Numbered from the stretch's first letter, positions 7,513 through 18,120 are shown. The stretch: DNA of 44,416 bases from an uncultured Pelagibacteraceae bacterium (GCA_902594245.1 CACJLM010000004.1:1-44416); one strand, 5' to 3'. Made by a program: numbers and translations. The notes: a model not told the origin generated them from the sequence alone.

Positions 7513-8454
7513 ATGAATAATAAAATTAAAAAAATTAATCTTAATCATTCTTTCATTTTTTTCTTTGCTATTAATGTTTTCTGTATTTTAACTTTTAAGT
7601 TTACCTCAAATATTTCATCCATCTTGTGTTTACTTTTAATCTTAATTTTGGGTGTATCTCATGGATCATTAGATCATATAAAAGGAAAAAAACTACTTAA
7701 GTTACTTAATATAAAATCACCTCATGTTTTCTACATAGCGTATATTTTGATCGCTGCAGTGGTAGTATTAAGTTGGATGCTGTTGCCATCAATAACTTTA
7801 CTAATTTTTTTACTAATTGCTTCTTATCATTTTGGAAAAGAGGACACGCAGTTTTTGATTAATAATACATCTTATTTCACTCAACTACTTTATGTGCTAA
7901 AGGGAGCTTTAGTTATACTTGCTCCCTTGACTTTTCATTTTCAAGAAACTATCGCAATTTTTAAATTATTATTAATTGATAGTGAAGTTTTTTATTCAAG
8001 TTTAAATTTTATTGAGTCTAATGATATAATTCAAAAAGCAATTGTCTTTAGTTTTTTGTCGAGTCTTATTTTATTCTTAAAAAATTTTGAAATAAAAAAA
8101 TTTGTAATTTTTTTAGACTATTTTTCAATTTTAACATTGAATTTATATTTGACTCCATTGCTAGCTTTTACTCTCTATTTTTGTTTTTTACATTCGATTA
8201 GACATTCTATTTCATTAGCTATTGAACTTGACCAAGACAGTGTATTTAATGGATTAAAAATATTTATTAAAAAAGCTTTACCTTTAACTTTTTTGACAGG
8301 TATTTTGTCTTTAATTGCGTTATATCTGCTAAGTTATTCATACAATTTAGATAGTGCAATTTTAAAAATTATATTTATAGGTTTGGCGTCTTTAACCTTT
8401 CCACATATATTGCTTGAATATCTTTTAGAAAAAAATGAAAAACAAAGAAATTAA
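7513..8454 (+). CDS. blh: Beta-carotene 15,15'-dioxygenase, Blh/Brp family
   Basis: Cleaves beta-carotene to two retinals, the chromophore of proteorhodopsin. The 313-aa integral membrane protein has about eight hydrophobic segments and the conserved histidines expected to bind iron: H50 and H55 (in GVSHGSLDH), H106 (SYHFGKED), H227 and H231 (HSIRHS), and H298 (FPHILLE). It starts 3 bp after crtY and overlaps ispH by 20 bp. Its presence strongly implies a rhodopsin elsewhere in the genome. The enzyme looks complete; the supply of beta-carotene is in doubt because crtI is broken in this sequence. Confidence 0.92.
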   Translation: MNNKIKKINLNHSFIFFFAINVFCILTFKFTSNISSILCLLLILILGVSHGSLDHIKGKKLLKLLNIKSPHVFYIAYILIAAVVVLSWMLLPSITLLIFLLIASYHFGKEDTQFLINNTSYFTQLLYVLKGALVILAPLTFHFQETIAIFKLLLIDSEVFYSSLNFIESNDIIQKAIVFSFLSSLILFLKNFEIKKFVIFLDYFSILTLNLYLTPLLAFTLYFCFLHSIRHSISLAIELDQDSVFNGLKIFIKKALPLTFLTGILSLIALYLLSYSYNLDSAILKIIFIGLASLTFPHILLEYLLEKNEKQRN

Positions 8455-9379
8455 AATATTATTATCTGCACCAAGAGGCTTTTGTGCTGGTGTCGAAAGA
8501 GCTATTGAAATTGTTGAAAAATCAATTTTAAAATATGGAGCTCCTGTTTATGTAAGACATGAAATAGTTCATAATAAATATGTAGTAGATGATTTGAAAA
8601 ATAAAGGAGCTATATTTGTAGAGGAGCTTGAAGAAATAGAGGATAAATCAAGACCAGTAATTTTTTCTGCTCATGGTGTTCCTAAAAAAATACCTAAGGA
8701 TGCAGAAAATTATAATATGACTTATGTTGATGCGACTTGCCCATTGGTTTCAAAAGTACATAGAGAAGCTGAAAATCTTCACAAAGCTGGGTATCATTTA
8801 ATTTTAATCGGTCATCAAAATCATCCTGAAGTTATTGGTACAATGGGTCAATTACCTGATGGATCCATTGATCTTATTCAAAATGAAGATGAGGCTAAAA
8901 AATATAAAACAAATAAAACGGATAAAATTTCATATGTAACTCAAACAACTTTATCTGTTGATGATACTAAGGAAATTATTCAGATTTTAAAAGAAAGATT
9001 TCCTAATATCAAAGAACCAATGAAAGAAGATATTTGTTATGCAACAACCAATAGACAAATGGCAGTAAAAAATATTGCAAAGAAATGTGACTTATTTTTT
9101 GTTATTGGTAGTAGGAACTCATCTAATTCAGTTAGACTTGTTGAGGTAGCTAAAAAATCTGGATGTTTAAATTCTCAATTGATTCATTCGCAAAGTAAAA
9201 TTCCATATGAGCTAATTGAAAAATCTAATATAATTGGAATTTCATCAGGTGCATCCGCACCAGAAATTTTAGTAAATGATTTTATCAACAACTTAAAAAA
9301 AAGATTTAAAGTCAATATAGATGAGATAGAAGCAATTAAAGAAAACGTTGTTTTTAAAATTCCAAAAAAATTAAATTAA
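8435..9379 (+). CDS. ispH: 4-hydroxy-3-methylbut-2-enyl diphosphate reductase
   Basis: Last step of the MEP pathway: a [4Fe-4S] enzyme that makes IPP and DMAPP. The 314-aa protein has the three cluster-binding cysteines C17 (PRGFCAGVERA), C102 (DATCPLV) and C201 (DICYATTNRQ), the AHG loop (FSAHGVP), the GHQNHPEV segment and TQTTLSVDDT. The start at 8435 lies 20 bp inside blh, and starting here places the first cysteine at the usual distance from the N-terminus. Coupling to the carotenoid genes makes metabolic sense, although ispH is essential in its own right for quinones and undecaprenyl phosphate. The ispH-thrB-rnhA order is common in alphaproteobacteria. Confidence 0.95.
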   Translation: MKNKEIKILLSAPRGFCAGVERAIEIVEKSILKYGAPVYVRHEIVHNKYVVDDLKNKGAIFVEELEEIEDKSRPVIFSAHGVPKKIPKDAENYNMTYVDATCPLVSKVHREAENLHKAGYHLILIGHQNHPEVIGTMGQLPDGSIDLIQNEDEAKKYKTNKTDKISYVTQTTLSVDDTKEIIQILKERFPNIKEPMKEDICYATTNRQMAVKNIAKKCDLFFVIGSRNSSNSVRLVEVAKKSGCLNSQLIHSQSKIPYELIEKSNIIGISSGASAPEILVNDFINNLKKRFKVNIDEIEAIKENVVFKIPKKLN

Positions 9380-10345
9380 ATGGCTGTATACACAAAAATT
9401 AATAAAAAAGATCTTCTGAATGTCAATAAAAGATTTGTTGGTAAAAAATTCATTAGCTTTAAAGGTATTAAGCAAGGTATAGAAAATACAAATTATTTGC
9501 TACGATCAAAAAACGAAAAGTTTATTTTGACAATTTTTGAAAAAAGAGTTTCAAAAAAAGAGATACCTTTTTTTATGAAATTGATGGATCAATTGAATAA
9601 TTCAAAAATTAATTGTCCGAAACCATTAAAAAACAACAAAGGAAATTATCTATTTAAGTTAAAAAATAAAACTGCATGCATAGTTTCCTTTCTTAATGGA
9701 AAAGATAAAAAATCACTCAGCTTAAAAAATTGCTATGATATTGGTAAAATGATTGCTCAAATGCATTCCTCTACAAAAAAAATTAGACTTTATAGAAAAA
9801 ACTCAATGGGAGTAAAAAATTTAAATCCTTTATTAAAAAGTATAAAATTTAAATCAAAAAAATTTATAAATATTGAAAAGTTTTTAAAAACTAATTTTTT
9901 AGACATTAAAAAGAGATGGCCTAAAAAACTGCCAAGTGGAATAATTCACGGAGATTTATTTATAGATAATATTTTTTTTAATAATAATAAAATATCTGGA
10001 ATTATAGATTTTTATTTTGCAGCAAATGATTATTTTATGTATGAAATTGCAATTTGTGTAAATGCATTATGTTTTGATAAATTTAAAAATAAATTTATCT
10101 TGAATAAAAAAAAAGTTAAGAGCATCATTAAAGGGTATGAAAGTATTAAAAAAATTTCTGTCAAAGAAAAAAGTTCATTAAATGTTTTGTGTCGTGGTGC
10201 AGCAATGAGATACTTTTTAACTAGACTCTATGACTATACAAATACTCCAAAAACAGCTTTAATTAAGATTAAAGATCCTAGGGAATATTATCAAAAACTA
10301 GTGACACATAATAATTTAAAAAATTACAAACATTATATAAATTAA
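9380..10345 (+). CDS. thrB: Homoserine kinase, choline-kinase-like type
   Basis: Phosphorylates homoserine for threonine synthesis. This is the ThrB form with an aminoglycoside-phosphotransferase/choline kinase fold found in alphaproteobacteria, unrelated to the GHMP-type enzyme of E. coli. The N-terminus AVYTKINKKDL and GIKQGIENTNYLL are family-typical. The catalytic Brenner motif is HGDLFIDN (H190, D192, N197), followed by the metal-binding D in IIDFYFA. Its length of 321 aa is normal. It begins immediately after the ispH stop and ends in a TAATG overlap with rnhA. Its pathway partner thrC is nearby on the opposite strand. Confidence 0.9.
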   Translation: MAVYTKINKKDLLNVNKRFVGKKFISFKGIKQGIENTNYLLRSKNEKFILTIFEKRVSKKEIPFFMKLMDQLNNSKINCPKPLKNNKGNYLFKLKNKTACIVSFLNGKDKKSLSLKNCYDIGKMIAQMHSSTKKIRLYRKNSMGVKNLNPLLKSIKFKSKKFINIEKFLKTNFLDIKKRWPKKLPSGIIHGDLFIDNIFFNNNKISGIIDFYFAANDYFMYEIAICVNALCFDKFKNKFILNKKKVKSIIKGYESIKKISVKEKSSLNVLCRGAAMRYFLTRLYDYTNTPKTALIKIKDPREYYQKLVTHNNLKNYKHYIN

Positions 10346-10770
10346 TGATTGAAATTCATACTGATGGTTCATGCTTAGAAAATCCAGGAATTGGTGGTTG
10401 GGCAGCAATCATAAACATTAATGGAAATATTAAAAAAATTAGTGGTAGTGAAAAAAATACTACAAATAACAGGATGGAATTGATGGCTCCCATCAATGCA
10501 TTAAAAAGTATTAACTCTGATGAAGAAATTAAAATCTACACGGATTCCCAGTACGTAAAACTTGGTATAACTGAATGGATAAATAATTGGGTCAAAAATA
10601 ATTGGAAAACTTCCAAAAAAGAAGAGGTAAAAAATAAAGATCTTTGGACTGAACTTTATAATCTAAATAAAATTCTAAATGTTAAGTGGATTTGGGTTAA
10701 AGCTCACGCGGGTAATCCATTAAATGAAGAAGTTGATTTTTTGGCTAAAAAAGCTGCAAGACTAGACTAA
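10345..10770 (+). CDS. rnhA: Ribonuclease HI
   Basis: Degrades RNA in RNA-DNA hybrids such as R-loops and lagging-strand primers. The 141-aa protein has the full catalytic set by position: D7 (HTDGSC), E45 (NNRMELMA), D67 (YTDSQYV) and D131 (EEVDFLAKKAA), with H121 in KAHAG. The fold landmark WINNWVKNNWKTS corresponds to the basic protrusion. It is coupled to thrB by TAATG. Its 3' end overlaps the convergent peroxiredoxin gene by 9 bp, with no terminator between them. Confidence 0.95.
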   Translation: MIEIHTDGSCLENPGIGGWAAIININGNIKKISGSEKNTTNNRMELMAPINALKSINSDEEIKIYTDSQYVKLGITEWINNWVKNNWKTSKKEEVKNKDLWTELYNLNKILNVKWIWVKAHAGNPLNEEVDFLAKKAARLD

Positions 10771-11247
10771 CTTTAGAAAGTTTTCTGCTGCAGACATTTC
10801 ACACGAACCAGTATCTTTTTCCTCCTGTATCTTTATAATCTTAAGATTGTCTACTAACATCGTGTATCTATTAGATCTAATTCCTAATCCCCTGCCACTC
10901 TTGTCAACCTCAGCACCTATTGCTTTTGTAAAACTCAAAAAAGGATCTCCCATCATTATAATTTTATCACCTACATTATTTTCTTTACCCCAGGCATTCA
11001 TAACAAATGGATCATTAACAGACATGCAAATAATTTGATCAATACCTTTCTCTTTATATTTTTCACTATTATTTACATATCCTGGTAAATGCTTTGCAGA
11101 ACAAACGGAAGTGTAAGCTCCTGGCAAACCAAATATTACTGATTTTTTGTTTTTTAAAAAATTCTCAATATTTTTTTTTACTGGTTCACCATTTTCAAGA
11201 ATAAATACTTCTGAATTTGGAATTGACTCATTCTCTTTTATTTTCAT
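10762..11247 (-). CDS. Peroxiredoxin, Prx5/redoxin type
   Basis: A thiol peroxidase that reduces hydrogen peroxide and organic peroxides. The 161-aa protein has the peroxidatic cysteine C49 in GLPGAYTSVCSAKHLPGY, which fits the PGAFTxxCSxxHxPGY signature. Further cysteines at about residues 74 (IICMSVND) and 147 (TGSCEMS) could resolve the disulfide. It is the last gene of the ctaC-to-thrC run, overlapping thrC by 1 bp (TAATG). Sitting behind the oxidase operon, it may protect against respiratory peroxide, but that link is positional. Its electron donor (glutaredoxin or thioredoxin) is not evident here. Confidence 0.88.
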   Translation of the reverse strand: MKIKENESIPNSEVFILENGEPVKKNIENFLKNKKSVIFGLPGAYTSVCSAKHLPGYVNNSEKYKEKGIDQIICMSVNDPFVMNAWGKENNVGDKIIMMGDPFLSFTKAIGAEVDKSGRGLGIRSNRYTMLVDNLKIIKIQEEKDTGSCEMSAAENFLKLV

Positions 11248-12626
11248 TAAATTTTTTCTTTAATATGTTTTTTGATTTTATCTAGATTGTTATCAATTAT
11301 ATCATAATTTTCTTTCTCATCCAAAATAAACATCAACTCTTTGGGTAAATTGGCATTAAGTTTTATAGATTTTTTTATTGCATCAGGAAACTTACAAGGA
11401 TGAGCTGTTGCTAAAACAATATTATTCCCTTCAATATTTACTTTATCAAAAGACCCATATCCAATCGCTGTATGTGGATCTAAAATTATTTCAAATTTTT
11501 CATAAATATTTTTAATCACTTTCAAAATCTCTTCTTCACTCATTCTTGCAGATAGAAAATCGAGATTTATCTTGTCTAATTTATCTTTATCAATTTTATA
11601 TCTTCCTTTTTCTTTTATATCTTTCATTGCAGAAACTGTTTCAATGTCACTACTATTATTAATATCATATAAAAGTCTCTCAAAATTACTTGCCAGTTGA
11701 ATATCCATACTAGGTGAAATAGTCTCTAAAACTTTCTCTATATTGTATTCACCTTTTGATATGGCTCTATGCAATATATCATTTTGATTTGTTGCAACTA
11801 AAAGCTTTCCTATAGGTAAGCCCATTTTTTTTGCTAAATAACCAGCATATACATCACCAAAATTACCTGTTGGCACAGAAAAATTAATTGGATGAGTTTT
11901 ATCCTCAATCAAAAGATAACTATAAAAATAATAAACACTTTGAGCAATTATTCTTGCCCAGTTTATAGAATTAACTCCAGACATCTTTATTGAATTTGAA
12001 AAGGATTTATCAGCAAACATCGCTTTTACTAAATTTTGACAATCATCAAAATTTCCATTTACAGCAATATTAAAAACATTCTTTTCACTACCTGTTGTCA
12101 TTAACTTTCTCTGTACACTCGAAATTCGATTGTTAGGGTGCAGTACAAAAATATTTAAATTTTTTTTTCCTTTAATCGCATCGATTGCAGCTGCTCCAGT
12201 ATCTCCTGAGGTAGCAACAACTATGTTTATTTTTTCATTAGTGCTATCAAGATAATATTCATAAAAATTTCCTAAAAGCTGCATCGCAATATCCTTGAAA
12301 GCTAAAGTTGGTCCATGAAACAATTCTAGGACAGATCGATTACCAATCTTAATTAAATTGACAACATTTTTTTCCCTAAAAACTGAATAAGATTTATCAA
12401 CTAATTTACCCAAATCATTTTCACTCATAAAATCACCAATAAATGGATAGATAATTTTTTTAGCCAGATCTGAATATTTTAAGTTTTTAAAACTATCTAA
12501 ATCTTTTTGATTATATTTATGAAGAGATTTTGGAATGTATAATCCTCCATCTTCTGCCAAACCCTTAATAAATACATCCTTAAATTTAAAATTTTTTGAG
12601 CTATTTCTAGTGCTTACGTAGTCCAT
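11247..12626 (-). CDS. thrC: Threonine synthase
   Basis: A PLP enzyme converting O-phosphohomoserine to threonine. The 459-aa protein matches the long (fungal/gammaproteobacterial-type) threonine synthase. The N-terminus MDYVSTRN and GLAEDGGLYIP are characteristic, the PLP lysine is in GPTLAFKDIAMQLLG, and VATSGDTGAAAI is the phosphate-binding loop. VPTGNFGDVYAGY and the C-terminal TAHPCKFP complete the family pattern. It lies directly after surf1 (no gap) and before the peroxiredoxin. The homoserine kinase gene ends about 900 bp away, on the opposite strand. Confidence 0.94.
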   Translation of the reverse strand: MDYVSTRNSSKNFKFKDVFIKGLAEDGGLYIPKSLHKYNQKDLDSFKNLKYSDLAKKIIYPFIGDFMSENDLGKLVDKSYSVFREKNVVNLIKIGNRSVLELFHGPTLAFKDIAMQLLGNFYEYYLDSTNEKINIVVATSGDTGAAAIDAIKGKKNLNIFVLHPNNRISSVQRKLMTTGSEKNVFNIAVNGNFDDCQNLVKAMFADKSFSNSIKMSGVNSINWARIIAQSVYYFYSYLLIEDKTHPINFSVPTGNFGDVYAGYLAKKMGLPIGKLLVATNQNDILHRAISKGEYNIEKVLETISPSMDIQLASNFERLLYDINNSSDIETVSAMKDIKEKGRYKIDKDKLDKINLDFLSARMSEEEILKVIKNIYEKFEIILDPHTAIGYGSFDKVNIEGNNIVLATAHPCKFPDAIKKSIKLNANLPKELMFILDEKENYDIIDNNLDKIKKHIKEKI

Positions 12627-13280
12627 TTAATAATTTTTTTTTCTAAAATATAAATATAACAAAAGAATTGAAATCGCTAATGAAAACCAAGTAATAGCAT
12701 ATTTTTTATGATTATTAGAAATTTTTGCGGTAATTTTTTTTGGTTTTGGCAGAGTATAATTACCATTTAAATAAATAATATATTCAGAAAACTCTTTACC
12801 AGTAAAGCTTAAAATATCTTCTCTATCTAAGCTAAACCAATAATTCTTTTTTAAGTCATTATCGGGTTTGAAAATATTTTTTCTCCCCTGTTTTTTCAAA
12901 GTTCCAACTACATTTTTTTCATCAAATTTAATAATTTCGTCTGTATCTTTTTTTTCAAAAGGTATCCATCCTCTATTAATTAAATAATTTTTATCATTTA
13001 CAGAAAAAGGGTTTACAACTTCAAATCCTGGAACGCCATTATCATTTAAATTATATAAATAAATTTGTTTTTCAAAATCTATAGAACCTGAAGTTTTAAT
13101 TCTTAAGTAGTTTTCTGCATTAGACTTGGATAATTCTACAGGTGGTTTTTTAAGAGAGTCTTCAATTTCTAAAATAAGATTATTTTTCCAATTAAGACGA
13201 ATTATTTGCCATGAGCCTAATGCAATAAAAACTGAGATGAAAAAAAATACAAAAACCGAAAATAAAAACTTATTTTTCAA
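12627..13280 (-). CDS. SURF1 family cytochrome oxidase assembly protein
   Basis: An inner-membrane assembly factor that helps insert heme a into oxidase subunit I. The 217-aa protein has the SURF1 architecture of one TM helix at each end (about residues 5-25 and 193-212) flanking a periplasmic domain. The conserved signature is present: LGSWQIIRLNWK after TM1, VPGFEVVNPF, and YLINRGWIPF in the middle, then NNHKKYAITWFSLAI before TM2. It is the last cytochrome oxidase gene of the operon, 8 bp after ctaE. Confidence 0.93.
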   Translation of the reverse strand: MKNKFLFSVFVFFFISVFIALGSWQIIRLNWKNNLILEIEDSLKKPPVELSKSNAENYLRIKTSGSIDFEKQIYLYNLNDNGVPGFEVVNPFSVNDKNYLINRGWIPFEKKDTDEIIKFDEKNVVGTLKKQGRKNIFKPDNDLKKNYWFSLDREDILSFTGKEFSEYIIYLNGNYTLPKPKKITAKISNNHKKYAITWFSLAISILLLYLYFRKKNY

Positions 13281-13288
13281 GGATCAAA

Positions 13289-14077
13289 TTAACTTCCCCA
13301 AATATAAATTGCAGCAAATAAAAACAACCAAACCACATCAACAAAATGCCAATACCAAGCTGCAGCTTCAAAACCAAAGTGATGATCTTTATTAAAGTGG
13401 CCTAATTTTCCACGCCATAAACAAACTGCTAAAAATATAGTTCCTACTATTACGTGAAAACCATGAAATCCTGTTGCCATATAAAACACTGATCCATAAA
13501 TATGATCTGAAAAAGCAAATGTTGCATGATGATATTCATATGCCTGTAGAGCGGTAAAGCAAACACCAAGTATTACAGTTAAGATTAAACCATTAATAAA
13601 GCCCTTTCTGTCATCTTCAAGTAGAGCATGGTGAGACCAAGTAACAGTGGTGCCTGATAACAATAATACCAATGTATTGATTAATGGAATATCCCAAGGA
13701 TCAAAAGTTTCGATATCTTTTGGTGGCCAAACATTACCTACAAATTCATTTGGAAAAAGACTTACATCAAAATAAGCCCAAAACCATGCAACAAAAAACA
13801 TAACCTCTGAGGCAATAAATAACGTCATTCCATATCGATGATGTATTTGAACAACTGGAGTATGATGTCCTTGATGCTCAGCTTCAATCACAACATCTCT
13901 AAACCACATGTAGGCTCCGTAAATTAATAGAGCTAAACCTAAATACATTCCCCATGATACATCTGCATGCATATAATAAACTGCACCTAAAGCTAAAACT
14001 AAGCATGAGAAAGAAGTATAGATTGGCCAAGGGCTTGGGTCTACAAGGTGATAATCGTGTTTTTTTTCAGCTGACAT
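13289..14077 (-). CDS. ctaE: Cytochrome c oxidase subunit III
   Basis: Third core subunit of the aa3-type oxidase. The 262-aa protein has seven predicted membrane segments. Diagnostic stretches are YHLVDPSPWP near the start, MWFRDVVIEAEHQGHHTPVVQ, ASEVMFFVAWFWAYF with the buried Glu, and GFHGFHVIVGTIFL followed by FEAAAWYWHFVDVVWLFLF at the C-terminus. The length is standard. It is 8 bp after ctaG and 8 bp before surf1. Confidence 0.96.
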   Translation of the reverse strand: MSAEKKHDYHLVDPSPWPIYTSFSCLVLALGAVYYMHADVSWGMYLGLALLIYGAYMWFRDVVIEAEHQGHHTPVVQIHHRYGMTLFIASEVMFFVAWFWAYFDVSLFPNEFVGNVWPPKDIETFDPWDIPLINTLVLLLSGTTVTWSHHALLEDDRKGFINGLILTVILGVCFTALQAYEYHHATFAFSDHIYGSVFYMATGFHGFHVIVGTIFLAVCLWRGKLGHFNKDHHFGFEAAAWYWHFVDVVWLFLFAAIYIWGS

Positions 14078-14085
14078 TTTTTGGA

Positions 14086-14619
14086 TTATGATTGTTTATA
14101 GTAATCTGTCGAGAAAAAAGTATACGACATAGTTACATCTTCTAAGTTTTTTACGGTAGGGTCATTGACCATTTCGGGGTCTAAATAAAAAGTCATTACG
14201 TAAGTTGCTTTTTCACCAGCTTTTAACTCTTGTTTTTCAAAACAAAAACATCCTAATTTACTATAATACTTACCAAAGCTGGCAGGTGAAACATTAAAAC
14301 TTGCCACTCCAGCTGTTGGTTCATCACTGTAATTTGTTACTTCAAACTCTATTTTATTAACTTGACCAACTTTAACATCAATAACATTTGATTTAGCTTT
14401 AAAATCCCATGGTAAGTTATTTACATTAGTATCAAATCTGACACTTACAACTTTATCCAAAACTATTTTTGGTGCATTATTTGACACTTGAGTAGTTCCT
14501 CCAAAGCCAGTAACTCTACAAAAAAGATCATATAAAGGAACCGCTGCGTAAGACAAACCCAACATTAAAACAAAAATACCAGCTAAGACTATCGGGGTTA
14601 ATTTCTTTCTTTCAATCAT
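14086..14619 (-). CDS. ctaG: Cytochrome c oxidase copper chaperone CtaG/Cox11
   Basis: Delivers copper to the CuB site of subunit I. The 177-aa protein has one N-terminal TM anchor (about residues 9-28), a periplasmic beta domain and the copper-binding pair C124/C126 in KLGCFCFEKQ. C34 near the anchor (DLFCRVTGFGG) is also conserved in the family. The ATG at 14617-14619 overlaps the stop of the 41-aa upstream ORF in an ATGA arrangement, so translation is coupled. Confidence 0.95.
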   Translation of the reverse strand: MIERKKLTPIVLAGIFVLMLGLSYAAVPLYDLFCRVTGFGGTTQVSNNAPKIVLDKVVSVRFDTNVNNLPWDFKAKSNVIDVKVGQVNKIEFEVTNYSDEPTAGVASFNVSPASFGKYYSKLGCFCFEKQELKAGEKATYVMTFYLDPEMVNDPTVKNLEDVTMSYTFFSTDYYKQS

Positions 14620-14741
14620 ATAACCCTATCAAATACTCCTGTATTATATAAAGTAAAAAAGAAGAGAAAGATCATAAAAGCAATAATTGCGAGTGCCGTA
14701 ATAATGTTTTTCTTTTTAGTTTTTTTATCTGGAGTTATCAT
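14616..14741 (-). CDS. 41-aa single-pass membrane protein in the oxidase operon (CoxF-like position)
   Basis: A short ORF filling the gap between ctaB and ctaG. The ATG at 14739-14741 overlaps the ctaB stop (ATGA) and its stop TGA at 14616-14618 overlaps the ctaG start (ATGA), so it is coupled on both sides. The product starts MITPDKKTKKKN (basic, likely cytoplasmic), followed by about 18 hydrophobic residues (one TM helix) and a short tail, NTGVFDRVI. Many alphaproteobacterial cta operons hold a tiny membrane protein (coxF or cox-accessory) here, so a minor subunit or assembly role is plausible. No catalytic residues are visible; its function is unknown. Confidence 0.75.
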   Translation of the reverse strand: MITPDKKTKKKNIITALAIIAFMIFLFFFTLYNTGVFDRVI

Positions 14742-15652
14742 AATATTTTATCTATCAGAAAAAGGACAAAAATTAAAAATAAATAAAGTATTGAATATCC
14801 AAATATTGTTTTGGCCTTTTTCGGATTAAACTTATTTTTCTTATAATTGTATAGTTCGTAGCATAAAAAGTTATAATAAAATGTTAACAATAATGATGGA
14901 ACTAAAAAAGTAAATCCAACAAAATTTATTAGATAAGGAAAAATTATAACTGGAAGCATTAATAAAGAATAAACAAATATATTTATTTTTGTACTCTCAA
15001 CTCCATTTGTTAAAGGAAGCATTGGTATATTAGCTTTTTTATAATCATCAGATTTATATAAACTCAAAGCCCAAAAATGCGAAGGTGTCCAAAAAAATAT
15101 AATTAAAAAGAAAGCCAATGGTTCAATTGAAAGTGAACCAGTTGCGATTGTCCATCCAATTACAGGAGGGAATGCTCCAGCAGCTCCGCCAATAACAATA
15201 TTTTGTGGCGTTCTTCTTTTTAACCAGATTGTATAAACGAAAACATAAAACAAAATTGTTAAAAGTAATATTGCAGCTGAAATTCTATTTGTGAAATAAT
15301 CTAATGCTATGACTGAAACAATTGATAAAGTAACTCCAAAAATAAGAGCCTGGTTTCTGTTTATTTTTCCTGTAGGAATAGGTCTTAAACAAGTTCTAGT
15401 CATCAAAGCATCAAGATCAGATTCATACCACATGTTCAATGCTCCAGCAGCCCCAGCACCTAATGAAACTAATAAAATTCCAATTATAGCATCCTTTGTT
15501 GAAACAAGATTTGGTGCAGTTAATAAACCAACTGCACATGTAAAAACCACCAAAGACATAACTCTTGGCTTCATCAATTTAAATAACTCAGATAAATTAA
15601 ATAAATCTTCTTGTGATAAACTTCTTTTTTTTAACTTTGAATTATCCATCAA
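14738..15652 (-). CDS. ctaB: Protoheme IX farnesyltransferase (heme O synthase)
   Basis: Adds a farnesyl group to heme b to make heme O, the precursor of heme a for the oxidase. The 304-aa UbiA-superfamily membrane protein has the first Asp-rich motif in NMWYESDLDALMTRT and the CLRPIPTG segment specific to CtaB. LMKPRVMSLVVFT marks the N-terminus and FFWTPSHFWALSLYKSDDY is the conserved second motif region. There are two adjacent ATGs at the start (15652 and 15649) and either could be used. It follows ctaD by 17 bp. Confidence 0.95.
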   Translation of the reverse strand: MMDNSKLKKRSLSQEDLFNLSELFKLMKPRVMSLVVFTCAVGLLTAPNLVSTKDAIIGILLVSLGAGAAGALNMWYESDLDALMTRTCLRPIPTGKINRNQALIFGVTLSIVSVIALDYFTNRISAAILLLTILFYVFVYTIWLKRRTPQNIVIGGAAGAFPPVIGWTIATGSLSIEPLAFFLIIFFWTPSHFWALSLYKSDDYKKANIPMLPLTNGVESTKINIFVYSLLMLPVIIFPYLINFVGFTFLVPSLLLTFYYNFLCYELYNYKKNKFNPKKAKTIFGYSILYLFLIFVLFLIDKIL

Positions 15653-15669
15653 TTTTCTTAGCTTCTATT

Positions 15670-17307
<1,638 letters not shown>

Positions 17308-18120
17308 TTATTTACTCGCTATTTTAAGTTTATTATTTTCAATTTCTTCTTTTGCAAATTTTACTCGTGCCTCAGATAACCATTCTTGGTAATCTTCCTC
17401 ACTTACTACTTTAACAGTTATTGGCATGAATGCGTGTTTAATTCCACATAGTTCTGAACATTGACCATAGTATGTTCCAACTTTTTCTGCTTTAAACCAT
17501 GTTTCATTAATTCTACCAGGGACCGCATCTCTTTTCACTCCAAAAGATGGTAAAGCCCAAGCATGTAAAACATCATTCGCCGTAATTAAAACTTTTACAA
17601 CTTTATCAACTGGTACTACTACTTCATTATCTACAGCTAATAATCTTGGTTGATTTGCTTTCAAATCTTTTTCCTCGATCATATAAGAGTCAAAAATTAT
17701 ATTTTCATCTGGATACTCATATCCCCAATACCATTGATAACCAATAGCTTTAATTGTTAAATCGGCTTTTGGTATTGTGTCTTGTTTGTATAAAATTTTA
17801 AACGAAGGAACCGCCATGACTATTAGGATTAAACATGGAATTAAAGTCCATAAAACTTCTACCGTTACATTATGTGTTCTTTTTGAAGGATTTGGATTTG
17901 CTGACGCTCTAAATCTCACACATGCATAAAGCATTAAAAATAAAACGAACACACTTATTGCAATAATAATTGGTAATAAAAGTTTGTCATGAAAAGCAAC
18001 TATTTCTCTCATAGACTCTGATGCTGCTTTCTGAAACCCTAATTGCCAATCTACTGGCTGATTAGCAAAGGCATTTTGCGATATAAAAATTCCTAAAAAT
18101 ATGTAAAAAATTTTTTTCAT
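17308..18120 (-). CDS. ctaC: Cytochrome c oxidase subunit II
   Basis: Accepts electrons from cytochrome c through the binuclear CuA centre. The 270-aa protein has a cleavable signal peptide (to about residue 19), two TM helices (about 48-69 and 88-107) and a periplasmic cupredoxin domain. The CuA ligands are H186 (DVLHAW), C221, E223, C225, H229 and M232, all in YGQCSELCGIKHAFM. The aromatic electron-entry patch is YQWYWGYEYP. There is no C-terminal cytochrome c domain. It is the first gene of the oxidase operon. A 60-bp gap to rsmE is the probable site of the operon promoter, but no strong consensus is visible. Confidence 0.97.
   Translation of the reverse strand: MKKIFYIFLGIFISQNAFANQPVDWQLGFQKAASESMREIVAFHDKLLLPIIIAISVFVLFLMLYACVRFRASANPNPSKRTHNVTVEVLWTLIPCLILIVMAVPSFKILYKQDTIPKADLTIKAIGYQWYWGYEYPDENIIFDSYMIEEKDLKANQPRLLAVDNEVVVPVDKVVKVLITANDVLHAWALPSFGVKRDAVPGRINETWFKAEKVGTYYGQCSELCGIKHAFMPITVKVVSEEDYQEWLSEARVKFAKEEIENNKLKIASK

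Noticed and set aside
13126..13395. 89-aa plus-strand frame across surf1 and ctaE
   Set aside because: It is antisense to two well-recognised genes and has no domain features.
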